DNA of 64,000 bases from Pseudomonas trivialis (lineage in GTDB: Bacteria > Pseudomonadota > Gammaproteobacteria > Pseudomonadales > Pseudomonadaceae). The DNA lies in the NCBI RefSeq assembly GCF_001439805.1, contig NZ_JYLK01000004.1, positions 248,001-312,000 on the forward strand. The letters run 5' to 3'. The translations under genes were made by a program, and so were the position numbers. The notes under the pieces were generated by a model. It ran no database searches. It was not told where the DNA came from and was given only the letters and a program-made list of their open reading frames with translations. Numbering within the stretch: the first letter of the stretch is position 1; each line of letters begins with the position of its first letter. Positions 53,194 through 62,111 of this stretch are shown piece by piece.

Positions 53194-55566
53194 TCATTGG
53201 CACACCAACGGGCCGATCAGCGGCACGTCCTGTTGTCGCTCGTCCATGTCGAATGTGGCCTGGCAGCTCTGGCCTTCGCCCAGAGTGACTTGGAGCGTGT
53301 TATGCGCGCTGAGGTTTTCCAGGTAGACGAGGCCATCCCAGCCCACTACCGCCTGGGTGTTGCTCTGTTCATGCACCACCAGGCTGCCCAGCGGCAATTC
53401 CTGATGCTGACGGTCCACCAGGGTGATGCTCGCGGCGAGCACCCGTCGTAATGGAAACTCCAGCAGGTAGCCACTGCCCCGGCGCACCGACACCCGCTGC
53501 TCGACGTTCTGGCTCTGGATATTGGCCGGCAGGTTCAGCGGATCGATTTCATATTTGGCGCGGTAGTACGCACTGCTCCACGGCACCAGCAGGTGCCCAT
53601 GCCGGTCGGTCTGGCCGACCAGCTGGTTTTCGTAACGCACCGGAATCCCGGCGAACCCCTGGGTACTCACCACCACGAACGCGTCGTTGATGCGGTTGGC
53701 GGCAAACACGTTGCCCCCCATCCAGACGAGTGAACCGCTGGCGTCCGCCCAACGCGTCTCGGCATCGCTGCTGCCGTACACGCCGGCCTGCAACTGCACC
53801 GACTGCAAGCGCCAGGTCAGGTCGGCCTGGCGATAGGTCGGGCCATCGCCCTGCGCATACCCGAGGTTGTAGCCCACCCCGCCTTCGCTGGGCACTGCGC
53901 TGCTGTAATTGAGGCGCTGGCGACTGGCGCCGTCCTTGCTGCGCTCGGTACTCACCGCCAGGCTGCCATTGAGGTCAAACGGAATCACCAACTGCGCCTG
54001 CATGGCCCAGTTGCGGTCGCCGATCTCGCGGTTGGCCGACAGGTAAAAACTGGTGTTGCGCCACAGCGGCTTGCTCCAGCTCAGGTTAAGCAGGCGCGTG
54101 CGCGAATCGTCCGCCGCCTGCACATCAAAATAGCCTACACCCAGGCTGCCAAAGCGTTGCAGATTGAGGCTCAGGGTGACCTGCTCGCTGCGTTTGCTAA
54201 GACTGGCGTAGGGCGTGTCGACCAGGGTCAGGTCGGCATACTCGTCGCGGCGTTCGACCCGTTGGTACGACAGGCTGTAGCGCGTGCTGTTGTACTGGTA
54301 ACCCAGGCTCAGTTGCTGGCCGCTGCGGCCATCGAACCGACTTTGACTGATGGCGGTATTGAGCACGCCGAAGTTGCCCAGGCGCAGGTTGCCGCCAAGC
54401 CCGCCAAGGGTAAGGTTGCTGGACGCTTCGGCATGGCTTTCCAGGGTCACATTGTCGGAGTAACCATAGCGAAAGGTGCCGCTGGTCACGCCCGACCCGT
54501 AGCCGAAATCGCGCAGGGCATAATCGCGACGCAAGGTGCCGGCGGCGACCGAAAAGTCGGTCAGGCCCTGTTGCAGCAGCGTGCTGGTGACGTAGAACGG
54601 CACCGTGGTCGACACCTGCCGGCCCAGCGCATCGGTGGTGACCACCACGGCTTCGCCGGCGCCATTGATGAACGGAATGTTGGTGAGGGTGTAAGGCCCG
54701 GGCTGCAGCAGCGCGCTTTCGGATTTGTAGCCGTTGATAAACAGGTCAACCGACGACGGCACCGCCGCCTCCCCGGCAAACTGCGGCAAGGGATAGGTGA
54801 CCAGGTCCGGGCGCACCGCGAAGTCCCGCGACAGCTGCACCCCGCCCAGGCGCACCGAACTGCTCCAGGGCAGCGAACCGCTGATCACATCGCCCGCCTC
54901 GTAGGTGAGCAAGCGCTCATCATCGGAAAAGCGCCAGGTGGTGTCGTAACGCCGGTAACCGTTATTGAGTGTGCTGTCGCTGATGCCGCCGGCCAGGGTC
55001 TGGCGAAACTGCCCGGTGGTGGACAAGGTGCCCCAAGTGTCGAACAGCCGCACCTCGTTCCAGGCGGCCAGGTAGCTGCCGCCTTCATCGGTGTCGTTGA
55101 AATACACATCGTAGTTGAGCAACGCGCCGAAACTGCTCATGGCCTGGGTGCGCGGGTAGGTGCTGCGGTTGCCGATGAACTGCTCCTGCAGCCAGGACGG
55201 CGGCACATCCAGCAGCAGGCGCTGGCCGGTGCTGTCGTAGTCGCTGTGCAGGCCGGGCACCGTGTCCAGGGCCACGCTGGGGCCGAAGTCACCGGGCAGG
55301 GTCATGCCCACCTCCTGCAATGCACCGGCGGGCACAAAAAGCTGCCCGGCACGCTGATCCACCGCGATCACGCGCCCGGTGTCCATCTGGTTGACCACCA
55401 ACTGCAGAAACAATTGAGCATCGGCGACAGCCTCCATGCTGCTCGGTGGCGGCGGCAACTCGCCCGCCACCGCTGCGCCCCACAGCCCGCTGGCCACGGC
55501 CATCGACAGCCATATGCTGCGAGTCTGACCACAGCTCACCATGGCGTTGCGTCCTTCAATGGACAT
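53194..55566 (-). CDS. csuD: Csu-type outer-membrane usher
   Basis: This 790-residue usher, with an N-terminal signal peptide (WLSMAVASGLWGAAVAGELP), forms the outer-membrane pore and assembly platform for the pilus. It has the N-terminal chaperone-binding domain, a 24-strand barrel region with VDLFINGYKSESALLQPGPYTLTNIPFINGAGEAVVV (plug region, about 270-310), and C-terminal domains (FAGIPVRYENQLVGQTDRHGHLLVPW). The start is 55566 or the ATG 8 codons later; both have purine-rich sites. Confidence 0.92.
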   Translation of the reverse strand: MSIEGRNAMVSCGQTRSIWLSMAVASGLWGAAVAGELPPPPSSMEAVADAQLFLQLVVNQMDTGRVIAVDQRAGQLFVPAGALQEVGMTLPGDFGPSVALDTVPGLHSDYDSTGQRLLLDVPPSWLQEQFIGNRSTYPRTQAMSSFGALLNYDVYFNDTDEGGSYLAAWNEVRLFDTWGTLSTTGQFRQTLAGGISDSTLNNGYRRYDTTWRFSDDERLLTYEAGDVISGSLPWSSSVRLGGVQLSRDFAVRPDLVTYPLPQFAGEAAVPSSVDLFINGYKSESALLQPGPYTLTNIPFINGAGEAVVVTTDALGRQVSTTVPFYVTSTLLQQGLTDFSVAAGTLRRDYALRDFGYGSGVTSGTFRYGYSDNVTLESHAEASSNLTLGGLGGNLRLGNFGVLNTAISQSRFDGRSGQQLSLGYQYNSTRYSLSYQRVERRDEYADLTLVDTPYASLSKRSEQVTLSLNLQRFGSLGVGYFDVQAADDSRTRLLNLSWSKPLWRNTSFYLSANREIGDRNWAMQAQLVIPFDLNGSLAVSTERSKDGASRQRLNYSSAVPSEGGVGYNLGYAQGDGPTYRQADLTWRLQSVQLQAGVYGSSDAETRWADASGSLVWMGGNVFAANRINDAFVVVSTQGFAGIPVRYENQLVGQTDRHGHLLVPWSSAYYRAKYEIDPLNLPANIQSQNVEQRVSVRRGSGYLLEFPLRRVLAASITLVDRQHQELPLGSLVVHEQSNTQAVVGWDGLVYLENLSAHNTLQVTLGEGQSCQATFDMDERQQDVPLIGPLVCQ

Positions 55567-55614
55567 CTCCCTCCTGTTAACACCCGGGCAACGGCCCGTC
55601 CCACTGCATTACGC

Positions 55615-56403
55615 TTACCGCTTGGGCGCCAGGCTCTCCAGTTGCGGCGCGCCGTTGATCCGTACCTGCAACGGCTGGTCGGCCGACACGGCATCCGGCA
55701 CCGGCCAGCGCATGGTCGCGCCGGGCAGCACATAGCCGAGCAACCCCTCGACCAGCGGACGGGTTTGCCCGTTCTGCTTGAACGAGGCGTCAGTGAGCCG
55801 CGCATGCACGGCACCCTGGTTACGCACTTCGATGTAGCTGCGCCCGGCCACATTGACCTTGTGCCAGCTCAGGTCCGGCTTGCCCGCGCCCTTGGGGTCA
55901 CGCTGGCGGGTCGCGTCTTCCTTGCTCCACAGGCCCGCGCCGTAGGCGAACAACGGCACCGAATAGCGCATCTGGAAGCGAATCGCCGCTGCGGTGTTCT
56001 TGCCTTCCGGGGGCGTGGGCACCTGCAGCGCGGAAGGAATTTCATCGATGATGATGCGGTAGGCCTGCTCCTGCCCCGGCGGTACTTCCTTGGTACGGGT
56101 CAGGCGCACCAGTTGCTTCTGGCCGGGTTCGATCCTTGCCACGGGCGGGCTGCCGATCACATCGCGCTGGTTCTGGTACTGCTCGTCGAAGCCCTGCTGG
56201 CTCCAGGCAAACACGCGCACCTGCAGGTTGGCGGTCTCGGTGCCACGGTTTTCCAGCCACAGTGCGCTGGCCTGTTGATCGGCCTCCAGCACCGGGTCAA
56301 TCGGCCAGATCAACACCGAGCTTGCAGCCTGCACAAGCCCGCTCATACCCGCGGCGACCAAGGCAATACCCACGGCGCACAAGCGCCGGCAAGGTAAACG
56401 CAT
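55615..56403 (-). CDS. csuC: Csu-type periplasmic pilus chaperone
   Basis: This 262-residue PapD-like chaperone has a signal peptide (VAAGMSGLVQA), the subunit-binding strand region with RIEPGQKQLVRLTR and the G1-like IRFQMRYSVPLFAYGAG, and a second Ig-like domain. It donates a strand to subunits until the usher takes them. ATG at 56403 has GAGGAG 7 bases upstream; longer frames upstream are rejected. Confidence 0.9.
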   Translation of the reverse strand: MRLPCRRLCAVGIALVAAGMSGLVQAASSVLIWPIDPVLEADQQASALWLENRGTETANLQVRVFAWSQQGFDEQYQNQRDVIGSPPVARIEPGQKQLVRLTRTKEVPPGQEQAYRIIIDEIPSALQVPTPPEGKNTAAAIRFQMRYSVPLFAYGAGLWSKEDATRQRDPKGAGKPDLSWHKVNVAGRSYIEVRNQGAVHARLTDASFKQNGQTRPLVEGLLGYVLPGATMRWPVPDAVSADQPLQVRINGAPQLESLAPKR

Positions 56404-56428
56404 AAAACCACTCCTCATACTCAAATCC

Positions 56429-56917
56429 CTACCAAGACAGCTGCACCTGCAACGTGTCGCTGTACGTCCCATTCGGCTGATTGCCCGGCAGTACCACCCG
56501 CCCGTAGATCGGGAGACGAATGTTGTTTGCATCGCTGTAGCTCACGCTGACGCTCTGGCTCACGCCCAGGCTCTGGCTGAATGCGGCATCCCGAAATAAC
56601 TGGTACCCCACTTGGGCACTGCCGCTGCTGTGCTTGAGGTTGCGCCCGCTGGTGCTGTGCAGCCCGCCGTCGACGCTCACGCTCAGTGCCACCCCCGGCG
56701 TGCATTGCAGGGTGATGCCACCGGTCATGGCCGCTGTCACGGTGCTGGTGGCCAGGGCGGAATAACTGCCGTAGTTCAGCGAACCGTAATTGACCCCACC
56801 GCCCACGATCAGGCAGCCCGGCGTAATCGTCGCGCTCACCTGGAAGCTCTGGTTGGTAACCGCCGACAACGGCAACGGCAGCGCCAGCCCGAAGGCCAGC
56901 AACGCGGTGCGCCACAT
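56429..56917 (-). CDS. Spore-coat-U domain pilus subunit (fourth)
   Basis: This 162-residue exported subunit has a signal peptide to about residue 20 and one SCPU domain: CLIVGGGVNYGSLNYGS, LQCTPGVALSVSVDGGLHS, and the C-terminal NGTYSDTLQVQLSW shared by all four small subunits. It lies 26 bases before the chaperone gene and 2 bases after the previous subunit. Confidence 0.88.
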   Translation of the reverse strand: MWRTALLAFGLALPLPLSAVTNQSFQVSATITPGCLIVGGGVNYGSLNYGSYSALATSTVTAAMTGGITLQCTPGVALSVSVDGGLHSTSGRNLKHSSGSAQVGYQLFRDAAFSQSLGVSQSVSVSYSDANNIRLPIYGRVVLPGNQPNGTYSDTLQVQLSW

Positions 56918-56919
56918 GG

Positions 56920-57471
56920 TCAGAACGTCAGTTCAACGGCCACCGTGTCTGTGTAGGTGCCCGCCGGCAACCCCGGCTTGCCCACTGCCCGACCGTACAG
57001 CGCGACGGTTTGCGCCACCCCGGTGCTGGCGGCAAGGGTCACCACGCCGTCAATTGCCAGCAGCGCGGAATGCCCGCTGTCGGTGTAGAAATCGTACGGC
57101 ACAAAGTTGCCGGCGCCGTCGGCCAAGGCACGGGTGCCGCCCTGTGAAGCGCCGTCATGGGCACCGGCGCGCACCTTCACTGCGGGCGTGGTCCCGGCCG
57201 AACACAGGATCGACAAGGCTCCGCCGGTGCCGGTGCCGCCCAGCAGTTGGGCGTCGGCATTGGTGAACAGGCTGTTGATAGTGCCGAAGTTCAAGGCACC
57301 GAAGTTCAGCCCCGTGGCGGCACCGGAGCCGTTGACCTGACAGCTGGCGATCAACGTCAGGCTGGAGGTGATCTGCCCGGTGACGGTGGTGGCCGCATTC
57401 AGGCTGGAGGCCATCGCAAGGCCCAGGGCGCAGACGCCGATTCGCGATACAAGTGGGTACATGAGAGTCAT
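56920..57471 (-). CDS. Spore-coat-U domain pilus subunit (third)
   Basis: This 183-residue exported subunit has a signal peptide (ALGLAMASSLNA) and one SCPU domain (SCQVNGSGAATGLNFGALNFGTINS; LSILCSAGTTPAVKVRAGAHDG; AGTYTDTVAVELTF). It differs from its neighbours by ending in Phe rather than Trp. Ten bases follow the second subunit gene. Confidence 0.88.
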   Translation of the reverse strand: MTLMYPLVSRIGVCALGLAMASSLNAATTVTGQITSSLTLIASCQVNGSGAATGLNFGALNFGTINSLFTNADAQLLGGTGTGGALSILCSAGTTPAVKVRAGAHDGASQGGTRALADGAGNFVPYDFYTDSGHSALLAIDGVVTLAASTGVAQTVALYGRAVGKPGLPAGTYTDTVAVELTF

Positions 57472-57480
57472 CCTTTGGGT

Positions 57481-58023
57481 TTACCAATCCAGTGTCACGG
57501 TCAATGTGTCGGTGTAGGTGCCAGCCGGGAGGGCGGTGGTATTGGCCACCACGGCGCCCCACACCGGGATGGTCATTTGCGTGCCATTGCTGGCGACGAA
57601 ACTGCGTTGCTCGCCGATGCTGTACGGAATACGCCCAAGCGGGTCGGCCATCAGGTGATAAGCGATTGTCTGGCGCCCGTTGCTCAGGCGCCGAGTGGTG
57701 CCGACGGCATTGGTGCCGCCGTCGATGGTCACGGTAAAGCTGGCGACCGTCGGGTTGCAGGCGACCATCAACGGCGCGTTGTCGCCGGCCGACATGCCGG
57801 CTGCCAACGGGTTGCTCCAGGTGGGCCCCTGACTACCGAAATCCAGCATGGAGGTACCGCCAGTCGGACTGACGGGGGCCACGTCCGTGCCTTTGCTCAC
57901 CTCGCAACCGGCGGTGATCACCATGCGCGCCTGGATAAAGCCGCTGGCCACCGCCGCCCGGGCATCCGGCGCCAGCAACCACAGGCCGCCCATGGCCATC
58001 AGGGTCAAACGACGGCCTACCAT
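57481..58023 (-). CDS. Spore-coat-U domain pilus subunit (second)
   Basis: This 180-residue exported subunit has a signal peptide (LMAMGGLWLLAPDARA) and SCPU features (ITAGCEVSKGTD; LMVACNPTVASFTVTIDGGTN; LPAGTYTDTLTVTLDW). ATG at 58023 overlaps the end of the first subunit by seven bases. A longer in-frame extension lies inside the first gene and is rejected. Confidence 0.88.
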   Translation of the reverse strand: MVGRRLTLMAMGGLWLLAPDARAAVASGFIQARMVITAGCEVSKGTDVAPVSPTGGTSMLDFGSQGPTWSNPLAAGMSAGDNAPLMVACNPTVASFTVTIDGGTNAVGTTRRLSNGRQTIAYHLMADPLGRIPYSIGEQRSFVASNGTQMTIPVWGAVVANTTALPAGTYTDTLTVTLDW

Positions 58024-58544
58024 GTGACCGTCACCTTGAGCAGGTCGGTGTAACGGCCGACGGCGGGAATCTCCTTGAGCGGTTCGATGCGGCCGTAGAG
58101 CGGCAGGTCGACCGAACCGCTGTCCGGCACGCGGCCGCTGACCGGCACGTTCACCGGCAACGGGATCAACCGCGCGGCGTCCGCATAAATACGATAGGGA
58201 ATGGCTTTGCCTGAAGAGGTGGCGTTGCCCAGATAGCGCACTTCGCCGGCACCACCGTGCAGGCCGCCGTCTACCCGCATCTGATACGGCGTGTCGGGGT
58301 TGCACTCCAGGCGCGGCTGGCGCTGGCTGATCAGCGCCGCACTCAGGGGCCCGGCCGGGTCGTCCAAGCGCGGGCCGCTGCCAAAATCCAGCACGCCAAG
58401 CTGCTCCACACCGGCACTGCGCGTGGTGCCTACCAACTGGCAACCGCGCTGCACGTCGATACGCACCACAACCTGAAGTTGCGCTGCATAAACCGTGTTA
58501 CAGAGCATTGCGCCCATGATTGCCAATACCGCTCGTCCATTCAC
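58017..58544 (-). CDS. Spore-coat-U domain pilus subunit (first; CsuA/B-position)
   Basis: This 175-residue exported subunit heads the operon, where the major rod subunit CsuA/B lies in Acinetobacter. It has a signal peptide (IMGAMLCNTVYA), QRGCQLVGTTRSAGVEQLGVLDFGSG and YTDLLKVTVTW. It is divergent from zapE; the operon promoter lies between 58545 and 58700. Confidence 0.85.
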   Translation of the reverse strand: MNGRAVLAIMGAMLCNTVYAAQLQVVVRIDVQRGCQLVGTTRSAGVEQLGVLDFGSGPRLDDPAGPLSAALISQRQPRLECNPDTPYQMRVDGGLHGGAGEVRYLGNATSSGKAIPYRIYADAARLIPLPVNVPVSGRVPDSGSVDLPLYGRIEPLKEIPAVGRYTDLLKVTVTW

Positions 58545-58700
58545 AACACCACATCCTTATGCGCGGGTGACACCTGCATATGAGGGTAGTCACTCAGGCA
58601 GAATCTGCCAGTCAAGGAAGGATTTAGCCTGGATCGTGGCTTTTCGAGATTGCACGGGTCGCCTAAAGTAGGCCACCACCGCACCCTGGAGTGACTTGTA

Positions 58701-59792
58701 TTGGCCGGTTCCCTGGTTCGTCGCCTGCTCGGTAAAAAAACCGACACCCGCACCGACGTATCCGTCGCGATGTTCTTTCAGACAAACGCCGCGCAGCACG
58801 GCTACACCCTGAGTGCCGGGCAAACCCGCGCGATTGCCGCCATGGGCCGCGAGACCGCGCACCTGCTCGCCAACCAGCCCACCCGCAGCCTGTATCTGCA
58901 CGGCCCGGTGGGACGCGGCAAGAGCTGGTTGCTCGACGGTTTCTTTCAGGCGTTGCCGCTGGCCGAGAAACAGCGCGTGCACTTTCACGAGTTTTTTACC
59001 CGCCTGCACCAGGGCATGTTCCAGCACCGCGCGCAGAACGACGCCCTCGCCGTGACCCTGGACGAATTGCTGGCCGGCTGCCGGGTGCTGTGTTTCGACG
59101 AGTTCCATGTGCACGATATCGGCGATGCGATGCTGATCAGCCGGCTGTTCAAGGCGCTGTTCCAGCGCGGCGTGCTGGTGCTGGTGACGTCCAACTATGC
59201 GCCCGAAGGTCTGCTGCCCAACCCGCTGTACCATGAGCGCTTCAAGCCGGTGATCGACCTGATCGCCGCGCGGATGGAGGTGCTGGAAGTCAGTTCACCC
59301 GAGGATTTTCGCCGCCTGCCCCAGGCCCACGCTCAACAGCGTTTTACCAGCGGGCACTACCTGTGGCCGGGCACGCCGGCGCAACGCGAGGCGCTTGGCC
59401 TGCCCGGGCCGGACGCCGCCGAGCACCGCCTGACGGTGGGCAACCGGCAGTTGAAGTGCCGCGGCCACCAGTCGCGCACCATCGCCTTCACGTTTGGCGA
59501 CCTGTGCGAACAACTCACCGCCGTGATGGATTACCTGTTGCTGTGCCAGGACTATGACCATTGGATCATCGACGGCCTGCCCCACCTCGCCGATTGCCCG
59601 ATTGCCGTGCAACAGCGCTTTATCAATGTGGTGGACGTGCTCTACGACCGTGACAAACAGCTGACGCTGATCGGTGAGCAGTCACTGGCGCAGGCCATGA
59701 GCGGCCAGGCCATTGACCTCGCGCGCACCGCCAGCCGTCTTGGGCAATTGCAACAGGCCGGCCCGCAACCTGCGTCCGAGCCGCTATCATGA
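58701..59792 (+). CDS. zapE: AFG1/ZapE-family ATPase
   Basis: This 363-residue P-loop ATPase has Walker A LHGPVGRGKSWLL (about 68-80), Walker B VLCFDEFHVHDIGDAML, and sensor LVTSNYAPEGLLPNPLYHERF. ZapE binds the cell-division Z-ring; mitochondrial AFG1 relatives handle misfolded proteins. The start is TTG at 58701 with GGAGTGA upstream; ATG at codon 24 is an alternative. Many pseudomonads carry another zapE near petABC, so this may be a second copy. Confidence 0.85.
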   Translation: MAGSLVRRLLGKKTDTRTDVSVAMFFQTNAAQHGYTLSAGQTRAIAAMGRETAHLLANQPTRSLYLHGPVGRGKSWLLDGFFQALPLAEKQRVHFHEFFTRLHQGMFQHRAQNDALAVTLDELLAGCRVLCFDEFHVHDIGDAMLISRLFKALFQRGVLVLVTSNYAPEGLLPNPLYHERFKPVIDLIAARMEVLEVSSPEDFRRLPQAHAQQRFTSGHYLWPGTPAQREALGLPGPDAAEHRLTVGNRQLKCRGHQSRTIAFTFGDLCEQLTAVMDYLLLCQDYDHWIIDGLPHLADCPIAVQQRFINVVDVLYDRDKQLTLIGEQSLAQAMSGQAIDLARTASRLGQLQQAGPQPASEPLS

Positions 59793-59832
59793 GCGCCTTT
59801 TTACGCCCCCTTGCCGAGTGACCGCGCCGCTG

Positions 59833-61134
59833 ATGAATACCCTCGCCCAACTCAAGGCCGGCCAATTGGCCGGTGCCACGCGCCTGGACCTGTGCTGCGG
59901 GCTGACCGAATTCCCCCGGGAAATCTTCGAACTGGCCGACTCGCTGGAGATCCTCAATCTCACGGGCAACGCCCTGAGCAGCCTGCCCGACGACCTGCAC
60001 CGGCTGACGCGCCTGCGCGTGCTGTTCTGTTCGGACAACGCCTTTACCGAGCTGCCGGCGAGCCTGGGCCAGTGCGCGACGTTGAGCATGATCGGCTTCA
60101 AGGCCAACCAGATCAGCCATGTACCGGCCGTCGCGTTGCCACCGCAATTGCGCTGGCTGATCCTCACCGACAACCGCATCAGCCAGTTGCCCGACGAGCT
60201 CGGCCAGCGACCGCTGCTGCAAAAACTGATGCTGGCCGGCAACCGGCTTGCGCAATTGCCCGAGAGCCTGGCCAACTGTCAGAACCTTGAATTGATCCGC
60301 ATCGCCGCCAATCGCCTGACCCACCTGCCGCGCTGGCTGCTGGCGCTGCCCAGCCTGACCTGGCTGGCGTACGCCGGCAATCCGGTGGAAATGGCAGCGG
60401 ACCTCACAGGCGAGGACGCGACGCCGAACATTCCCTGGACCGAACTGGCACTGGGCGCCGTGCTGGGCGAAGGCGCTTCGGGGATCATCCGCCAGGCGTT
60501 GTGGAAACCCCAGTCGCTGCCGGTAGCGGTGAAACTCTACAAAGGCACGATCACCAGCGACGGCTCGCCGCTGCATGAAATGCAGGCCTGCATCGCCGCC
60601 GGCCTGCACCCCAACCTGATCAAGGTGCGGGGCCGCGTGGTCGGCCACCCCGATGCACAGGCTGCGCTGGTGATGGACCTGATCGAGCCGAGCTACCGCA
60701 ACCTCGCTGCCCTGCCAAGCCTTGCGTCCTGCACCCGCGACATCTACGCGCCCGCTACCCGGTTCAGCCTCGACGTGGCATTGCGCATGGCACGTGGAAT
60801 CGCCTCGGTGGCCGCGCACCTGCACCGGCACGGCATCACCCATGGCGACCTGTACGGCCACAATATTCTGTGGAATGAAGCCGGGGAGTGTCTGCTGGGG
60901 GACTTTGGTGCCGCGTCGTTCCACGCCAAGGCCGACACGCTGGAGACCCGGGCCTTGCAGAGGATCGAAGTGCGAGCGTTCGGCGTGTTGCTGGGGGAAT
61001 TGCTGGAGCGGGTTGACGGGCAGGTGAGCGAAGAACTGCTGGCACTGCACAAAAACTGCTGTCAGCCCGATGTGCTGGCGCGGCCCGGCTTCGAAGACAT
61101 CGAAGCCCTGCTCGATTCCCTCCAACACCGCTAA
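59833..61134 (+). CDS. Leucine-rich-repeat protein kinase
   Basis: This 433-residue cytoplasmic fusion has an N-terminal array of about seven LRRs (residues ~18-185; repeats such as LRVLFCSDNAFTELPASLGQ and LQKLMLAGNRLAQLPESLAN) and a C-terminal Hanks-type kinase. Catalytic features are complete: GEGASG loop (212-217), VAVKLY with Lys234, HGDLYGHN with Asp339 and Asn344 (HGD in place of HRD), and GDFG with Asp357. There is no signal peptide or membrane helix. ATG at 59833 was chosen; the longer frame from 59713 overlaps zapE. The substrate and function are unknown. Confidence 0.88.
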   Translation: MNTLAQLKAGQLAGATRLDLCCGLTEFPREIFELADSLEILNLTGNALSSLPDDLHRLTRLRVLFCSDNAFTELPASLGQCATLSMIGFKANQISHVPAVALPPQLRWLILTDNRISQLPDELGQRPLLQKLMLAGNRLAQLPESLANCQNLELIRIAANRLTHLPRWLLALPSLTWLAYAGNPVEMAADLTGEDATPNIPWTELALGAVLGEGASGIIRQALWKPQSLPVAVKLYKGTITSDGSPLHEMQACIAAGLHPNLIKVRGRVVGHPDAQAALVMDLIEPSYRNLAALPSLASCTRDIYAPATRFSLDVALRMARGIASVAAHLHRHGITHGDLYGHNILWNEAGECLLGDFGAASFHAKADTLETRALQRIEVRAFGVLLGELLERVDGQVSEELLALHKNCCQPDVLARPGFEDIEALLDSLQHR

Positions 61135-61139
61135 ACAAC

Positions 61140-61282
61140 TGTGGGAGGTTCCCTTAGGGCCTTTGTGGCGAGCGGGCTTGCCACAAAGCCCGCTCGCCAC
61201 AGGAATGTGGCTGCCTGAAACTTCAGGTTTAAAATCAATAAATCTGTGTTTGATAAGAGGGAGCAAGCCCCCTCTCACACAT
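61140..61282 (-). repeat. Dispersed composite repeat, copy C
   Basis: Reading the minus strand gives CTTATCAAACACA, TTATTGATTTTAAACC, CCTGAAGTTTCAGG, GCAGCCACA and the REP core, in the same order as copy A at 17505-17648. An extra REP inverted pair (GAGCGGGCTTGCCACAAAGC) is present at its 3' side. Confidence 0.8.
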
Positions 61283-61303
61283 TGGGTCTGCGTTTTCCAG
61301 TTA

Positions 61304-62011
61304 TCAGCCTGCCAGACCGACAAACATGTCCTGCACATCGTCGTGGTTATCCAGGCCTTCGAGGAACGCCTCAACCTCGGCCATCTGCTCATCGCTCAAC
61401 CCGGTTACCGGGTTCTTGGCGATATAGCCCAGCTTGGCCGACAACACGGTAAAGCCCTGCTCCGGCAGCGCTTTCTGCACGGCGTCCAGGTCGGTGGTCT
61501 CGGTGATGAACAGGCTGGTGCCTTCTTCTTCACCCTCTTCGAAATCCTGGGCTCCGGCTTCGATGGCAGCCATCTCGGGATCGGCGTCCGGGCTGTCCGG
61601 CGAGGCTTCTATCAGGCCGACATGGTTGAAGTCCCAGGCCACCGAGCCGGATGCGCCCAGTTGGCCCTTGCGAAACGCCACGCGGATTTCCGCCACGGTG
61701 CGGTTGATGTTGTCGGTGACGCATTCGACGATCAACGGCACCTGATGCGGGGCGAACCCTTCGTAGGTCACACGGTGGTATTGCACGGTTTCACCGAGCA
61801 GACCGGCGCCCTTCTTGATCGCGCGTTCCAGGGTTTCCTTGGGCATCGAGGCCTTTTTGGCCTGTTCCACCACCAGACGCAGGTGGGCGTTGGTGGCAGT
61901 GTCGGCGCCATTGCGCGCGGCAATGGTGATTTCTTTCACCAACTTGCCGAAGATCTTGCCCTTGGCATTGGATGCCGCTTCTTTATGTTTGACTTTCCAC
62001 TGTGCGCCCAT
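61304..62011 (-). CDS. YebC/PmpR-family protein (YeeN-like paralogue)
   Basis: This 235-residue protein has the YebC fold ([50 protein letters not shown] near the N-terminus; FNHVGLIE; acidic EEGEEEGTS). It opens [14 protein letters not shown] rather than the MAGHSKWANIKHRK of true YebC/PmpR, marking the YeeN-like subgroup. YebC proteins have been described both as DNA-binding regulators and as factors easing ribosome stalling; which applies here is unknown. Confidence 0.88.
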   Translation of the reverse strand: MGAQWKVKHKEAASNAKGKIFGKLVKEITIAARNGADTATNAHLRLVVEQAKKASMPKETLERAIKKGAGLLGETVQYHRVTYEGFAPHQVPLIVECVTDNINRTVAEIRVAFRKGQLGASGSVAWDFNHVGLIEASPDSPDADPEMAAIEAGAQDFEEGEEEGTSLFITETTDLDAVQKALPEQGFTVLSAKLGYIAKNPVTGLSDEQMAEVEAFLEGLDNHDDVQDMFVGLAG

Positions 62012-62111
62012 GACTCACTCTCTAACTGTCCATGGCGCCGAAACGTCTACTGGCCGGCGCTTTGGGGGCAGAGTTTATAGCGCAGCCACGCTTCCTTCCA
62101 GCAAAAAACCC

